Below are positions 52,985 through 61,518 of a stretch of DNA of 64,000 bases, piece by piece. Position 1 is the stretch's first letter, and the number at the start of each line of letters is the position of its first letter. The position numbers and the translations under genes are program-made. The stretch is from an uncultured Dysosmobacter sp. (GTDB lineage Bacteria; Bacillota; Clostridia; Oscillospirales; Oscillospiraceae). Under the pieces are notes generated by a model. It saw only the letters and a program-made list of their open reading frames with translations, had not been told where the DNA came from and did no database searches. The stretch spans positions 1-64,000 of the forward strand of contig NZ_CANRKH010000004.1 of assembly GCF_947631165.1 (NCBI RefSeq). The letters run 5' to 3'.

Positions 52985-53852
52985 AGCGTTTTCTCCTTTC
53001 CCCGCCCCACAGGGCCGCATATCCATCTCCCAGCGCCGTTGGCGACAGGGCTGCTGCCAGACCGGGATAGGCGGTCCCGGCGATCTCCGTCCACTCTGTC
53101 CGTAAAGTAAGCAGAAGCCCCCCTCCAGTTCCTACCGCCTGATAGGTCAGCAGCCGGGGCCGCAGCTCCGGCGCCGCTGATCGGAGAGGCTCCAGCAGCT
53201 CCGCCGGACATCGAAGCCTCTCCGGCGTCAGCAAGTGCCGCAGCTCTACGGACAGAATACCGTCTAATGCGCCGGGAGCCAGTACCAGCACCGGCTGTCC
53301 CCCCACCGGGTCCCGGAGGCCGCAGCCGCTGTCCCACAAAGCCGTCAGTTCCGCGCACCGCCCACCAATGCGGATCCGCACCGGCAGAAGCTGGCCGCTG
53401 ATGCCCTGCCGCATGGCTGCCCGAAACACCACGGTCAGCACCAGGTAGGCAGAAGTAGCGGCGATCAGAAGCACTTTTGCATCCACATTGGTGTAAAAAA
53501 CGCCGTTTACCACCGGCACGCCGCCTCCTGCCAGCAGGCCTAGGGCCAGCACGCAGCCTGCCATGGCGCAGGATACCGCCAACAGCAACAGCGTCAGCCG
53601 CAGCAGCCGTTCCTCCCCGCCGTAGGCCAACAAAGCCATCAGAACGCCTGCCGCCAGCTTGACGGCGGGATGGGTCAGAAATCCACAGCCCGGCAGGAAC
53701 GCCGCCACCGCGTACACGCCTCCCGCCAGAGCCGCCAGCAGGTAGCGTCTTCGCCGCAGGGGCCTGCCTGCCAGCCGCGCAGCGGCCAGCAGCAGCAGGT
53801 AATCCATGACCGTGTTCAGAACGAACACGCTGTCTATGTACACCACCGTCAC
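52827..53852 (-). CDS. spoIIGA: Sigma-E processing protease SpoIIGA
   Basis: 341 aa. Five to six N-terminal membrane segments (first 140 residues), then an aspartic-protease-like domain with the active motif [19 protein letters not shown]. Cleaves pro-sigma-E at the septum. GTG start with GGGAGG at 7 nt. Odd: no stop at the usual place (after [12 protein letters not shown]); the frame runs 158 nt into sigE, adding a low-complexity tail ([22 protein letters not shown]). The tail may be real, or a frameshift in a G-rich run may have removed the normal stop. Confidence 0.92.
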   Translation of the reverse strand: MTVVYIDSVFVLNTVMDYLLLLAAARLAGRPLRRRRYLLAALAGGVYAVAAFLPGCGFLTHPAVKLAAGVLMALLAYGGEERLLRLTLLLLAVSCAMAGCVLALGLLAGGGVPVVNGVFYTNVDAKVLLIAATSAYLVLTVVFRAAMRQGISGQLLPVRIRIGGRCAELTALWDSGCGLRDPVGGQPVLVLAPGALDGILSVELRHLLTPERLRCPAELLEPLRSAAPELRPRLLTYQAVGTGGGLLLTLRTEWTEIAGTAYPGLAAALSPTALGDGYAALWGGERRKRYADFSNGPAMAAGPLAASGGRPLHRRQRYPAAASDPGAGGGAAGAAGRRERP

Positions 53853-53876
53853 GGCCCCGCCTCCCTTTCAGGCAGT

Positions 53877-53911
53877 ATTATAGGGCAAGCCGGCGGGAAA
53901 AGCCGTCGCAA
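53877..53911 (-). promoter_or_regulatory. spoIIG-type promoter with long spacer
   Basis: TATAAT (53877-53882) has no -35 box at 17 nt; TTGCGA (53906-53911) lies 23 nt upstream. The Bacillus spoIIG promoter also has an overlong spacer and needs Spo0A. I did not find a clear Spo0A box. Confidence 0.45.
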
Positions 53912-53923
53912 AAGGGAGGCGAG

Positions 53924-53953
53924 CAAAAAAGAAGCCCGCCTTCTCAGGCGGGC
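53924..53953 (-). terminator. Terminator of the DUF951/membrane-peptide operon
   Basis: GCCCGCC-TGAGAA-GGCGGGC followed by TTCTTTTTT on the minus strand. Confidence 0.9.
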
Positions 53954-53969
53954 GTTCCATGCGCACATA

Positions 53970-54062
53970 TCATACATAGGGTACGATCATTGAGGCAACC
54001 AAAGCCACGATCATCACCACTACCAAGGTCAAGGCGATGACCCGTGTCGCCTTTTTGTTCAT
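53970..54062 (-). CDS. 30-residue membrane peptide coupled to the DUF951 gene
   Basis: MNKKATRVIALTLVVVMIVA then LVASMIVPYV. A short basic N-terminus is followed by one hydrophobic span filling the rest. Its ATG overlaps the stop of the DUF951 gene (ATGA) and GGAGGGG lies 5 nt upstream; a strong terminator follows 17 nt after its stop. Function unknown. Too short for most gene callers. Confidence 0.75.
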   Translation of the reverse strand: MNKKATRVIALTLVVVMIVALVASMIVPYV

Positions 54063-54250
54063 TTCGTCCCCTCCTCCGTCAAGATCTTGCGGATGCTCTT
54101 CTCCGCCTTGCTGCGGGGAACCATCAGCTCATGGCCGCAGCCCAGGCATTTCAGCTTGATGTCCATCCCGACCCGCAGGATCTCCCACTGGGTGCTGCCG
54201 CAGGGATGGGGCTTTTTCAATTCCACTTTATCGTGCAGATGCAGTTCCAT
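54059..54250 (-). CDS. DUF951 family protein
   Basis: 63 aa. LHDKVELKKPHPCGSTQWEI, then VGMDIKLKCLGCGHELMVPRSKAEKSIRKI: the conserved CGS...KCxxCG...R pattern, probably a zinc or nucleic-acid-binding small protein. AGGAGG 5 nt before the ATG. Upstream partner of the 30-residue membrane peptide. Confidence 0.93.
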   Translation of the reverse strand: MELHLHDKVELKKPHPCGSTQWEILRVGMDIKLKCLGCGHELMVPRSKAEKSIRKILTEEGTK

Positions 54251-54335
54251 GGCGACCTCCTGTCAATCCAAGCTTTTCCAATGCATATAGTAGTCTATCA
54301 ACGCCGTTTCCACGGCAGATAGGATGGGACCCATA

Positions 54336-55265
54336 ATGCCGGAAAACAACCTATTTCCCCCGGAAGGGCTGCGCCCTCCCACAAAATATACCCTTGCGGA
54401 CCTGAAGCGTGCCGCCGACAGCGGCCAGATCCTGGAGGGCGTCGTCCAGCGGTGCGACACGGAACACACCCTGCACCTCTCCCTGAACGGTGTGGCCGCC
54501 CAAATGCCCCGCCAGGAGGTCACCGCCCCCTGGATCAACGGCGCTAGCCGGGATATTGCCGTTCTGTCAAGAGTTGGCAAGCAGATATGCTTTACAGTTT
54601 CCAGCGTGCAGTCCGACGAAAAAGGCGCGCCGGTGGCTCTGCTGTCCCGGCGGGCGGTTCAGGAGCGGGCTATGGGGTACTTTTTGGAGCACCTGCGGCC
54701 AGGCGCGGTCCTCACCTGCCGGATCACGCGCCTGGAATCCTTTGGCGCTTTTGTAGACATCGGCTGCGGCATCGTAGCCATGCTCCCTGTTGAACGGATG
54801 TCCGTCTCCCGCGTCTGTCATGCCAAAGAGCGGTTTCGGGAGGGACAGAAGCTGCTGGCGGCAGTTTGGACCATAGACCGGGAACGCCGCCGGATCACCT
54901 TGACCCACCGGGAGCTGTTGGGTACCTGGATGGAAAACGCCAGTCGCTTCGCTCCCGGTGAAACGGTGCGTGGGATCGTCCGCAGTGTGAAGGACTATGG
55001 CAGCTTCATTGAGCTGTCCCCCAATCTGTCCGGGCTGGCAGACGCTCGGGAAGGACTGTCTCCCGGAGACGGCGTATCTATCTTTATCAAGAGCATCCGC
55101 CCGGACCGGATGAAGATCAAACTCCAGGTCATCGAAAAACTGCCGCCGCTGGCAGTGCCGGAGCCTCTGCGATATCAGATCACTGACGGGACCTTGGACC
55201 GGTGGGTCTACTCGCCGCCCAACTACGAAAAGGAGCCGGTGGAGACAGATTTCACTTGCCTTTGA
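54336..55265 (+). CDS. S1 RNA-binding domain protein (RpsA-like)
   Basis: 309 aa. Three S1-type segments: residues about 28-100 (GQILEGVVQRCDTEHTLHLSLNGV), about 118-190 (GAVLTCRITRLESFGAFVDIGCGIVAMLPVERMSVSRV) and about 200-265 (GETVRGIVRSVKDYGSFIELSPNLSGLADARE). Likely binds mRNA or ribosomes; an ortholog of the short Firmicutes RpsA. Start chosen with AGGATGGG upstream; an ATG 12 nt earlier is possible. The 3' end overlaps rarA (opposite strand) by 14 nt. Confidence 0.88.
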   Translation: MPENNLFPPEGLRPPTKYTLADLKRAADSGQILEGVVQRCDTEHTLHLSLNGVAAQMPRQEVTAPWINGASRDIAVLSRVGKQICFTVSSVQSDEKGAPVALLSRRAVQERAMGYFLEHLRPGAVLTCRITRLESFGAFVDIGCGIVAMLPVERMSVSRVCHAKERFREGQKLLAAVWTIDRERRRITLTHRELLGTWMENASRFAPGETVRGIVRSVKDYGSFIELSPNLSGLADAREGLSPGDGVSIFIKSIRPDRMKIKLQVIEKLPPLAVPEPLRYQITDGTLDRWVYSPPNYEKEPVETDFTCL

Positions 55266-56514
55266 TCTTCTCCCAATAGGCCTTGGCGGCCTGTTCTGTT
55301 TTGTTGTCGCCCCACTGGTAGTAGCAGACGTCTTTCAAAATGTCCGGCAGGTATTGCTGCTCCACCCAATGTCCGGCAAAATTATGGGGATAGAGATAGC
55401 CCTGCTCCCGCTCCATGCCAGCGGAGTCGGCGTGAACATTTTGCAGCTCCCGAGGCACATCTCCGGTTCGGCCCGCCCGCACATCCGCCCAGGCAGCGGC
55501 GATACCTGCGGAAACACTGTTGGACTTGGGGGCCGTAGCCAGCAGAACTGCCGCCTGAGCCAGCGGCAGCTGTGCCTCCGGCAGCCCCAACTGCATGGCG
55601 GTATCCACGCAAGCCTTCACAATGGAGACCGCCTGGGGATATGCCATGCCCACATCCTCGCTGGCGGAGCACAGCAGGCGGCGGCAGGGCGTGATCAGAT
55701 CTCCCGCCTCCAGGAACCGCGCCAGATAATGGAGGGCCGCGTCAGGGTCGCTGCCCCGCAGGGACTTCATCAGAGCAGAAGCCAGATCATACATGGCGTC
55801 GCCGCCCTTGTCATACCGCATGGCGCTGCGCTGCGCCACCTGAGAAGCGTCATTCCTTGTCAAAAACAGCTTGCCCTTTATTGGCACTGCCGCCTGACAC
55901 AGCAGCTCCACGGCATTGATGGCCTTCCGCACGTCGCCGCCGCAGGCGGTGGCGATCTGCAGCGGGACCCCTTCCTCCCAGTCCAGCGGAAGCTGGCTCC
56001 GTTCCTGCTGGATCTTCAGCGCCCGCAGAACGGCGGCTTCCGCCTCTCTGGCCGTCACTGCTTTGAACTCGAACACCGTGCTGCGGGACAGCAGGGCGCC
56101 GTATACATAGAAATAGGGATTCTCCGTCGTGGAGGCGATCAGCGTCAGCTTGCCGTTTTCCATGAATTCCAGCAGGCTCTGCTGCTGTTTCTTGTTGAAA
56201 TACTGGATCTCGTCCAGATACAGCAGTACGCCGCCAGGGGCCAGCAGGGTTCCCACATCGGCGATGATATCCTTGATGTCCTGCAAGGTCGCCGTGGTGG
56301 CGTTCAGCCGGTACAGTGTCTTATTGGTCCTTTCCGCAATGATGTTGGCGATGGTGGTCTTGCCGGTGCCGGAGGGACCGTAGAACACCAGATTGGCGTC
56401 TGTCCCGCTTTCGATCAGCCGCCGGAGCACCGCGCCGGGGGCCAGAAGGTGGCGCTGTCCCACCACTTCCTCTAAAGTTTTTGGGCGGATCTCATCCGCC
56501 AAAGGCCGCTGCAT
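55252..56514 (-). CDS. rarA: Replication-associated recombination ATPase RarA/MgsA
   Basis: 420 aa. PLADEIRPKTLEEVVGQRHLLAPG, Walker A FYGPSGTGKTTIANI, Walker B LYLDEIQYFNKKQQQSLLEF, sensor ASTTENPYFYV, and the MgsA C-terminal domain (KSLRGSDPDAALHYLARFLEAGD, RRLLCSASEDVGMAYPQA). Acts at stalled replication forks. Confidence 0.96.
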   Translation of the reverse strand: MQRPLADEIRPKTLEEVVGQRHLLAPGAVLRRLIESGTDANLVFYGPSGTGKTTIANIIAERTNKTLYRLNATTATLQDIKDIIADVGTLLAPGGVLLYLDEIQYFNKKQQQSLLEFMENGKLTLIASTTENPYFYVYGALLSRSTVFEFKAVTAREAEAAVLRALKIQQERSQLPLDWEEGVPLQIATACGGDVRKAINAVELLCQAAVPIKGKLFLTRNDASQVAQRSAMRYDKGGDAMYDLASALMKSLRGSDPDAALHYLARFLEAGDLITPCRRLLCSASEDVGMAYPQAVSIVKACVDTAMQLGLPEAQLPLAQAAVLLATAPKSNSVSAGIAAAWADVRAGRTGDVPRELQNVHADSAGMEREQGYLYPHNFAGHWVEQQYLPDILKDVCYYQWGDNKTEQAAKAYWEKIKGK

Positions 56515-56547
56515 GGCGCACGCTCCTCTCTTGCTGTCTGATTTTAC

Positions 56548-56576
56548 ATTGTATCACAGTCCAAATGAGATTTCCA
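56548..56576 (-). promoter_or_regulatory. Promoter of rarA
   Basis: TGGAAA (56571-56576), 17-nt spacer, TACAAT (56548-56553) with a TG-type extended -10. Confidence 0.55.
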
Positions 56577-56602
56577 CGCTTATTTCCAAAAAACGCCGCG
56601 CC

Positions 56603-56631
56603 TTGCGCTCACTCTTCTGCCGTGTTATACT
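56603..56631 (+). promoter_or_regulatory. sigma-A promoter of nth
   Basis: TTGCGC (56603-56608), 17-nt spacer, TATACT (56626-56631). Confidence 0.65.
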
Positions 56632-56738
56632 GGCAGGCAGAAGAATGGAAGGTCCGCTGAAAAATCCCGCCGTTTCGCAAAATTCCCCCTCCCCAAACGT
56701 CGGATTTTGTGGTATCCTGTCAGCAAGAGGTGAATGCC

Positions 56739-57377
56739 ATGAAATCCAAAGCCGCTGTCAAGCGGATCATTGAAACGCTGAAGGGCATCTATCCCGACGC
56801 CCTTTGCTCCCTGCAATACGAAAAGGACTATGAGCTTTTGTTTGCCGTGCGGCTCTCCGCCCAGTGTACCGATGAGCGGGTCAACAAGGTGACTCCAGCG
56901 CTGTATGAGCGCTTCCCGACCCTGGAGAGCTTCGCGGAAGCCGATCCCCGGGAGGTGGGCGAATACATCCACTCCTGCGGCTTTTACAACGGCAAAGCCC
57001 GGGATATCGTGGCCTGCGCCCAGCAGCTCTTGGAAAAGCACGGCGGCAAAGTCCCCGGCACCATGGAGGAGCTGACCGCTCTTCCCGGCGTGGGCCGCAA
57101 GACCGCCAATCTGATCCTGGGCGATATCTTCGGTCAGGAGGGCTATGTCTGCGACACCCACTGCATCCGTATCACCGGACGGCTGGGCATCACTGACGGT
57201 TCCAAGGATCCCCTTCAGGTGGAAAAACAGCTCCGCCAGGTCATCCCGCCCAAGGAATCCAGCAATTTCTGCCACCGCATGGTGCTGTTCGGCCGGGACA
57301 CCTGCTCCGCCAGAAGCCCCAGGTGCGAGGGCTGCCCCCTGATAAAGGACTGCGACACCGGCAAGGCCGTCAAATAA
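56739..57377 (+). CDS. nth: Endonuclease III
   Basis: 212 aa. HhH motif with catalytic lysine in LPGVGRKTANLIL, catalytic Asp in VCDTHCIRITGRLG, and the iron-sulfur ligands CSARSPRCEGCPLIKDC (C-X6-C-X2-C-X5-C). Removes oxidised pyrimidines and nicks the abasic site. GAGGTG at 9 nt before the ATG. Confidence 0.97.
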   Translation: MKSKAAVKRIIETLKGIYPDALCSLQYEKDYELLFAVRLSAQCTDERVNKVTPALYERFPTLESFAEADPREVGEYIHSCGFYNGKARDIVACAQQLLEKHGGKVPGTMEELTALPGVGRKTANLILGDIFGQEGYVCDTHCIRITGRLGITDGSKDPLQVEKQLRQVIPPKESSNFCHRMVLFGRDTCSARSPRCEGCPLIKDCDTGKAVK

Positions 57378-57390
57378 AAGATATTTTCCG

Positions 57391-57420
57391 TGCCTGCGTC
57401 AATACGCAGGCACTTTTTTG
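57391..57420 (+). terminator. Terminator after nth
   Basis: GTGCCTGCGT-CAAT-ACGCAGGCAC followed by T6. Confidence 0.93.
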
Positions 57421-57471
57421 CCCCGCCAATCATATACTGGCCTGTAACCCGTTCGACAGGAGGAGATGTCC

Positions 57472-57729
57472 ATGGATGAAAAAATGGCGCGGATGGTCCA
57501 GCAGCTTCAGGGCAATCCGGCCGCCTTGCAGGCATTGATGCAGTCCCGGGACGGGCAGGCCCTGATGGGGCTGCTGACCCAGAAGGACCGGGGAGCCGGA
57601 TTGCAGCGGGCCATCCGCTCCGCCATGCAGGGCGACACGGCGGAAATGGCGAAGCTGGTGGAGCAGGTGACAAAAAGCCCGGGCGGCGCGGAACTGGTGG
57701 CGCGGATCAACCAGGCAGTCCAGAAATAA
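57472..57729 (+). CDS. Small hypothetical protein, first of a trio
   Basis: 85 aa, MDEKMARMVQQLQGNPAALQ then ALMQSRDGQALMGLLTQKD. Helical, no membrane span. The start with AGGAGG at 8 nt was preferred to the ATG two codons earlier. The NPxAxxQxMQ-type segment recurs in the next gene, so the two may be distant paralogues. Family not recognised; probably conserved in related gut Clostridia. Confidence 0.75.
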   Translation: MDEKMARMVQQLQGNPAALQALMQSRDGQALMGLLTQKDRGAGLQRAIRSAMQGDTAEMAKLVEQVTKSPGGAELVARINQAVQK

Positions 57730-57744
57730 AAAGGAGCGGGGCGC

Positions 57745-58104
57745 ATGGAGGGATTTGACGAAAAACTGAACAGCCTGCTGTCCAACCCGGACGCCATGGC
57801 CCAGATCATGCAGATGGCCCAGTCCCTCTCCGGCGGCCAAGAAGCGCCGCCGGGACCGTCCCCCGCTCCCCCGCCGCCAGCGCCCTCCGGCAGTCCCTTC
57901 CAGGGCTTCGGAGGAGACCCCAAGCTGCTTGCCAAGCTCCTGCCCCTGGTCCAGGAGCTTGGCGGGGATTCCAACGCCCGCCAGCTGCTTTACGCTCTGC
58001 GCCCTTATTTGAAGGAAGAACGGCAGGCGAAGGTGGAACGTGCGCTCCAATTGGCGCGGCTGTTCCATCTGGGAAAGAAATTTCTGGCGGACTGGGAGGG
58101 CTGA
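57745..58104 (+). CDS. Small hypothetical protein, second of a trio
   Basis: 119 aa. N-terminal helix FDEKLNSLLSNPDAMAQIMQMAQSL, a Pro-rich linker (PPGPSPAPPPPAPSGSP), and a C-terminal helical part ending ERALQLARLFHLGKKFLADWEG. 15 nt after the previous gene. Role unknown; the linker and paired helices suggest a scaffold-type protein. Confidence 0.72.
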   Translation: MEGFDEKLNSLLSNPDAMAQIMQMAQSLSGGQEAPPGPSPAPPPPAPSGSPFQGFGGDPKLLAKLLPLVQELGGDSNARQLLYALRPYLKEERQAKVERALQLARLFHLGKKFLADWEG

Positions 58105-58107
58105 GGT

Positions 58108-58425
58108 ATGTATAACCGCTATATCCGGAGCGGCGACGGCGGCTACACCCGCGTCCAGCAGGAGGACCCGCCGTCCCAGGAGCGTAGTCCCCCGCCCCAT
58201 CCGCCAGCGGCTGACGAGTCCAATGAGTCCAACTGCGGCAGCCGCACTGGACCGCCGCGTTTTTCTGACGGGCTTTCCGGCTTTCTGCGGCACCTGCTGG
58301 ATCAGTTCCACCTGGACAGCGTGGACACCGGCGACCTGCTGCTGTTGGTCCTGCTGTACTTCCTCTTCCGGGAAAACGCCGACGAGGAGCTGCTGGTGGC
58401 CCTTGGATTGCTGCTGATCCTGTAA
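58108..58425 (+). CDS. Small hypothetical protein, third of a trio, C-terminal hydrophobic
   Basis: 105 aa. Polar, Pro-rich N-terminal half (DPPSQERSPPPHPPAADES), then FLRHLLDQFHLDSVDTGDLLLLVLLYFLFRENADEELLVALGLLLIL, a segment seen in small membrane-associated Clostridial proteins. Starts 3 nt after the previous stop; same operon, closed by a strong terminator. Confidence 0.72.
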   Translation: MYNRYIRSGDGGYTRVQQEDPPSQERSPPPHPPAADESNESNCGSRTGPPRFSDGLSGFLRHLLDQFHLDSVDTGDLLLLVLLYFLFRENADEELLVALGLLLIL

Positions 58426-58432
58426 AACACAG

Positions 58433-58466
58433 AAAGGGCGGAGCGCAATGCGCTCCGCCCTTTTTT
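58433..58466 (+). terminator. Terminator of the small-gene trio
   Basis: AAAGGGCGGAGCGC-AAT-GCGCTCCGCCCTTT and T6; overlaps the 3' end of the convergent gene by one base and may serve both. Confidence 0.92.
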
Positions 58467-59203
58467 CAAGTCTCCAGGACCGTTCCGTCCGGCAGGGTAA
58501 AGGCTGCCGGCTCCGTCTGGTCCACCGTAGGGGCACCCATGCGGTAGACGGTCTCCCTGTTCAGCAGCTTTTCCGCCGCCACCAGCAGCCCAGTGTCCAC
58601 ACTGACCCAGTAGCGGAGGGCATAGCCTGCCTCGTCCGCCGCTGTCTCCACATAGATGCACCGCAGCCCCAAGGTCGAGCGGTAATCCGCCGCCGTGATG
58701 GTCTCCGCGTCCAACGCCAGGATATCCTCATAGGTAGGGATGGACTGCTCATTGTCCGCCGTAATGCCGCCTGCCGGGGCGGTATAGACCTTCTCCTCGT
58801 TGTTGTACCAGATATAGGCAGCGTCCTCTCCGGTAACGGTGTGGCGGACCCGGCCATCCGGCATGGCCCGGTCAACGCGGGTCCATCCGCCGCTGACCGA
58901 TACCGTCAGCTCATAGGTCCCGCTGCCGCCTTCCCAGAACTGCTCAATGGTAACGGTGCGGCTGTAAGTCTCCGGCCGGGCCAGGGTCTCGACGGCGGCC
59001 TGCACGGTCTCCGGCGTAACCGCCACCACCGTCAGCACATCGCCGGACACGGCGGGGTCCTCCTCCGCCGCCTGGGCGGGATCGTCCGGTGCGGGCAGCG
59101 TGATGTGGGAGGTCCTGCGAAGCGTTCCCCCCAGCATAAAAGCCGCCGCCAGCATGGTCAGGACGATAAAGCCCCAGGTGATCCACTTCAGGCTCCGTTT
59201 CAC
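58466..59203 (-). CDS. Membrane-anchored hypothetical protein
   Basis: 245 aa from GTG (KRSLKWITWGFIVLTMLAAAFMLGG), with GGGAGG upstream. One N-terminal span, then an extracellular beta-rich part (YSRTVTIEQFWEGGSGTYELTVSVSGGWTRVDRAMPDG), resembling outer-membrane-carrier-like domains in shape only. Not recognised. Last gene of the trpS-tagO-mnaA unit. Confidence 0.75.
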   Translation of the reverse strand: MKRSLKWITWGFIVLTMLAAAFMLGGTLRRTSHITLPAPDDPAQAAEEDPAVSGDVLTVVAVTPETVQAAVETLARPETYSRTVTIEQFWEGGSGTYELTVSVSGGWTRVDRAMPDGRVRHTVTGEDAAYIWYNNEEKVYTAPAGGITADNEQSIPTYEDILALDAETITAADYRSTLGLRCIYVETAADEAGYALRYWVSVDTGLLVAAEKLLNRETVYRMGAPTVDQTEPAAFTLPDGTVLET

Positions 59204-59236
59204 CGCATCAGCCTCCCTTCTCCAGTCGGCTCCTCC

Positions 59237-60382
59237 TCAGACCTGGTGATCCGCGGGCCGCTCTCCCCGGCCGAAGTACCACAAAATCGCATCGGCGATG
59301 CGGCAGCAGGCGTGGCCGTCGCCGTAGGGGTTCACCGCGTGAGCCATTTTGGCGTAGGCGGCCCTGTCCCGGATCAGCCGCTCCGCCATGGTGACGATAT
59401 CATCCTGCACCACGCCGCAGAGCTTCACTGTGCCGGCCTCCACGGCCTCCGGCCGCTCCGTCTCCCGGCGCATCACCAAAACAGGCTTACCCAGAGCGGG
59501 CGCCTCCTCCTGAAGGCCGCCGGAATCCGTCAGCACCAGATAGCACCGGGCCATCAGATTATGCATTTCGTCGGCGGGCAGCGGGTCGATCAGATGGACC
59601 CGGGGCGCTCCCCGGAGATAAGCGTCCACCGCCTCCCGGACCACCGGGCTGAGGTGGACAGGATACACCAGCTCCACATCCGGGTTCTGCTCCGCGATCT
59701 GCCGCAGGGCCAGCATGATGTTCCGCATCGGCTCGCCGTAATTTTCCCGCCGGTGGCAGGTGACGAGAATGATCTTTTTCTCCCCGTAGGGCAGGCGGTT
59801 CAGTTCTTCCACATCGAATCGGTAGTCCTGCCGGACAGTGGTTTGCAGCGCGTCGATGACCGTATTGCCGGTGATGAACAGGCCATCGGTGACGCCTTCC
59901 TTCAGAAGGTTGTTTTTGTTGTTCACTGTAGGGCAGAAATACAGTTCCGCAATGGAAGAGACCAGCTTCCGGTTCATTTCCTCTGGAAAGGGAGAATACT
60001 TGTCATATGTTCTCAGACCGGCCTCCACATGGCCTACAGGCACCTGATGATAGAAAGCGGACAGTGCCCCGGCAAAGGTGGTGGAGGTGTCTCCATGGAC
60101 CAGGATCATATCCGGTTTCAAGGCGTCGATGGCGTTGTCCATGCCCATCAGGCACTTGCTGGTGATGGAGGACAGCGTCTGCCGGGGAGCCATGATGTCC
60201 AGATCCCAGTCGGGCTTGACCCCAAAGACCTCCAGCACGCTGTCCAGCATCTGACGGTGCTGGGCCGTCACGCAGCACAGGCTCTCGATCTCCGGCCTGG
60301 AGGCCAGTTCCTTCACCAGGGGACACATTTTGATGGCCTCCGGCCGGGTCCCGAACACACTCATAACACGGAGCTTTTCCAT
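59237..60382 (-). CDS. wecB: UDP-N-acetylglucosamine 2-epimerase (non-hydrolysing)
   Basis: 381 aa. VFGTRPEAIKMCPLVKEL, QHRQMLDSVLEVF, HGDTSTTFAGALSAFYHQVPVGHVEAGLRT and TDSGGLQEEAPALGKPVLVMR are signatures. Makes UDP-ManNAc for wall polymers (also called mnaA). ATG directly follows the stop of the glycosyltransferase gene; the two act together on undecaprenyl-linked sugar. Confidence 0.96.
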   Translation of the reverse strand: MEKLRVMSVFGTRPEAIKMCPLVKELASRPEIESLCCVTAQHRQMLDSVLEVFGVKPDWDLDIMAPRQTLSSITSKCLMGMDNAIDALKPDMILVHGDTSTTFAGALSAFYHQVPVGHVEAGLRTYDKYSPFPEEMNRKLVSSIAELYFCPTVNNKNNLLKEGVTDGLFITGNTVIDALQTTVRQDYRFDVEELNRLPYGEKKIILVTCHRRENYGEPMRNIMLALRQIAEQNPDVELVYPVHLSPVVREAVDAYLRGAPRVHLIDPLPADEMHNLMARCYLVLTDSGGLQEEAPALGKPVLVMRRETERPEAVEAGTVKLCGVVQDDIVTMAERLIRDRAAYAKMAHAVNPYGDGHACCRIADAILWYFGRGERPADHQV

Positions 60383-61507
60383 TTACGCATCCTCGTCTTT
60401 CTTCTCTTCATGGTGCAAACCGTCCCGCAGCTCCTCCAGCTCCTCTTTCAGCTCTTCCTTGACCTCCTTGGGGAAAACGACCCGGGCGGCCACCACCGCC
60501 ACAATGCAAAGCGCCAGGAAGAACAGCATGGCCCGCTGCTCGCCGCCGGTGGTCAGCACCACGGCGGAAAGGCCCAGGATAGCGGAGATAACGTACAGCG
60601 TCGCCACCGCCTGTTTCTGGTTCAGACCCATGTCGATCAGCCGGTGGTGGATGTGGCCCCGGTCCGCGTGCATGGGGCTTTGTCCGTGGGCAATGCGCCG
60701 GATAAAGGCAAAAGTCGTGTCAAAGATCGGCAGGCCGAGGATCAAAAACGGCACCACGAAGGAGATCACGGCGTAGTACTTGAACAGGCCCTGAATGGAC
60801 ATAGTGGCCAGGATATAGCCCAGGAAGGTGGCGCCGGTATCCCCCATGAACATCTTGGCGGGATTCAGGTTATAGGGCATAAAGCCCACGCAGGCCCCCA
60901 CCAGCGCCGCCATGACGATGGCCACCTGCGCCTCGGAATACAGCAGAGCAATAACCAGCATGGTGGTGGCGGAAATGGCGGAAACGCCGTTGGCCAGGCC
61001 GTCCAGGCCGTCGATCAGGTTCACGGAATTGGTGATGGCCACGATCCAGATCACGGTAAAGGGTATCGACAAGCCCCCCAGGACCCAATATAGCTTGTCC
61101 GAAAAAATATTGGGGTTGGAAAAGGCCAGGATGGTGACGCCGTTCATAGCGGGGATCAGGGCCGCGACGATCTGGACCACGAATTTCAGCATGGCGGGCA
61201 GGGCCATGATGTCGTCCACCACGCCCAGCACCACGATGATCACGGCCCCCAGCAGGATGCTCTGCATCTGCTGGTTGCCCCGGATGTTCACGAACAGCAA
61301 AATACTGACCATGAAGCCGATGAAAATGGCCAGACCGCCCAGCCGCGGGATGGGGACCTTATGCATCCGGCGGGCGTCCTTGGGTACGTCGATAGCGCCC
61401 ACCTTATAGGCGAAGGTCTTGACCACCGGCGTCATCAGGAAGCTGATGACCAGCGCCGCCAGCAGCGCCAGCACCACATAGGCCACCAGCTGATTGTCTA
61501 CTACCAT
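60383..61507 (-). CDS. MraY/WecA/TagO-family glycosyl-1-phosphate transferase
   Basis: 374 aa, about ten membrane spans. VPKDARRMHKVPIPRLGGLAIF, VVLGVVDDIMALPAMLKF, NSVNLIDGLDGLANGVSAIS, MFMGDTGATFLGY and HADRGHIHHRLIDMG are the catalytic motifs. Transfers GlcNAc-1-phosphate to undecaprenyl phosphate, starting teichoic-acid-like polymers. Start with GGAGG at 5 nt chosen over an in-frame TTG. Confidence 0.95.
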   Translation of the reverse strand: MVVDNQLVAYVVLALLAALVISFLMTPVVKTFAYKVGAIDVPKDARRMHKVPIPRLGGLAIFIGFMVSILLFVNIRGNQQMQSILLGAVIIVVLGVVDDIMALPAMLKFVVQIVAALIPAMNGVTILAFSNPNIFSDKLYWVLGGLSIPFTVIWIVAITNSVNLIDGLDGLANGVSAISATTMLVIALLYSEAQVAIVMAALVGACVGFMPYNLNPAKMFMGDTGATFLGYILATMSIQGLFKYYAVISFVVPFLILGLPIFDTTFAFIRRIAHGQSPMHADRGHIHHRLIDMGLNQKQAVATLYVISAILGLSAVVLTTGGEQRAMLFFLALCIVAVVAARVVFPKEVKEELKEELEELRDGLHHEEKKDEDA

Positions 61508-61518
61508 GTCGGCCTCCG

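Noticed and set aside
58448-61093. 881-codon plus-strand open frame opposite wecB and the TagO-like gene
   Set aside because: Antisense shadow in GC-rich DNA; His/Arg/Gln-rich with no SD and no domain, while the minus strand has clear enzymes.
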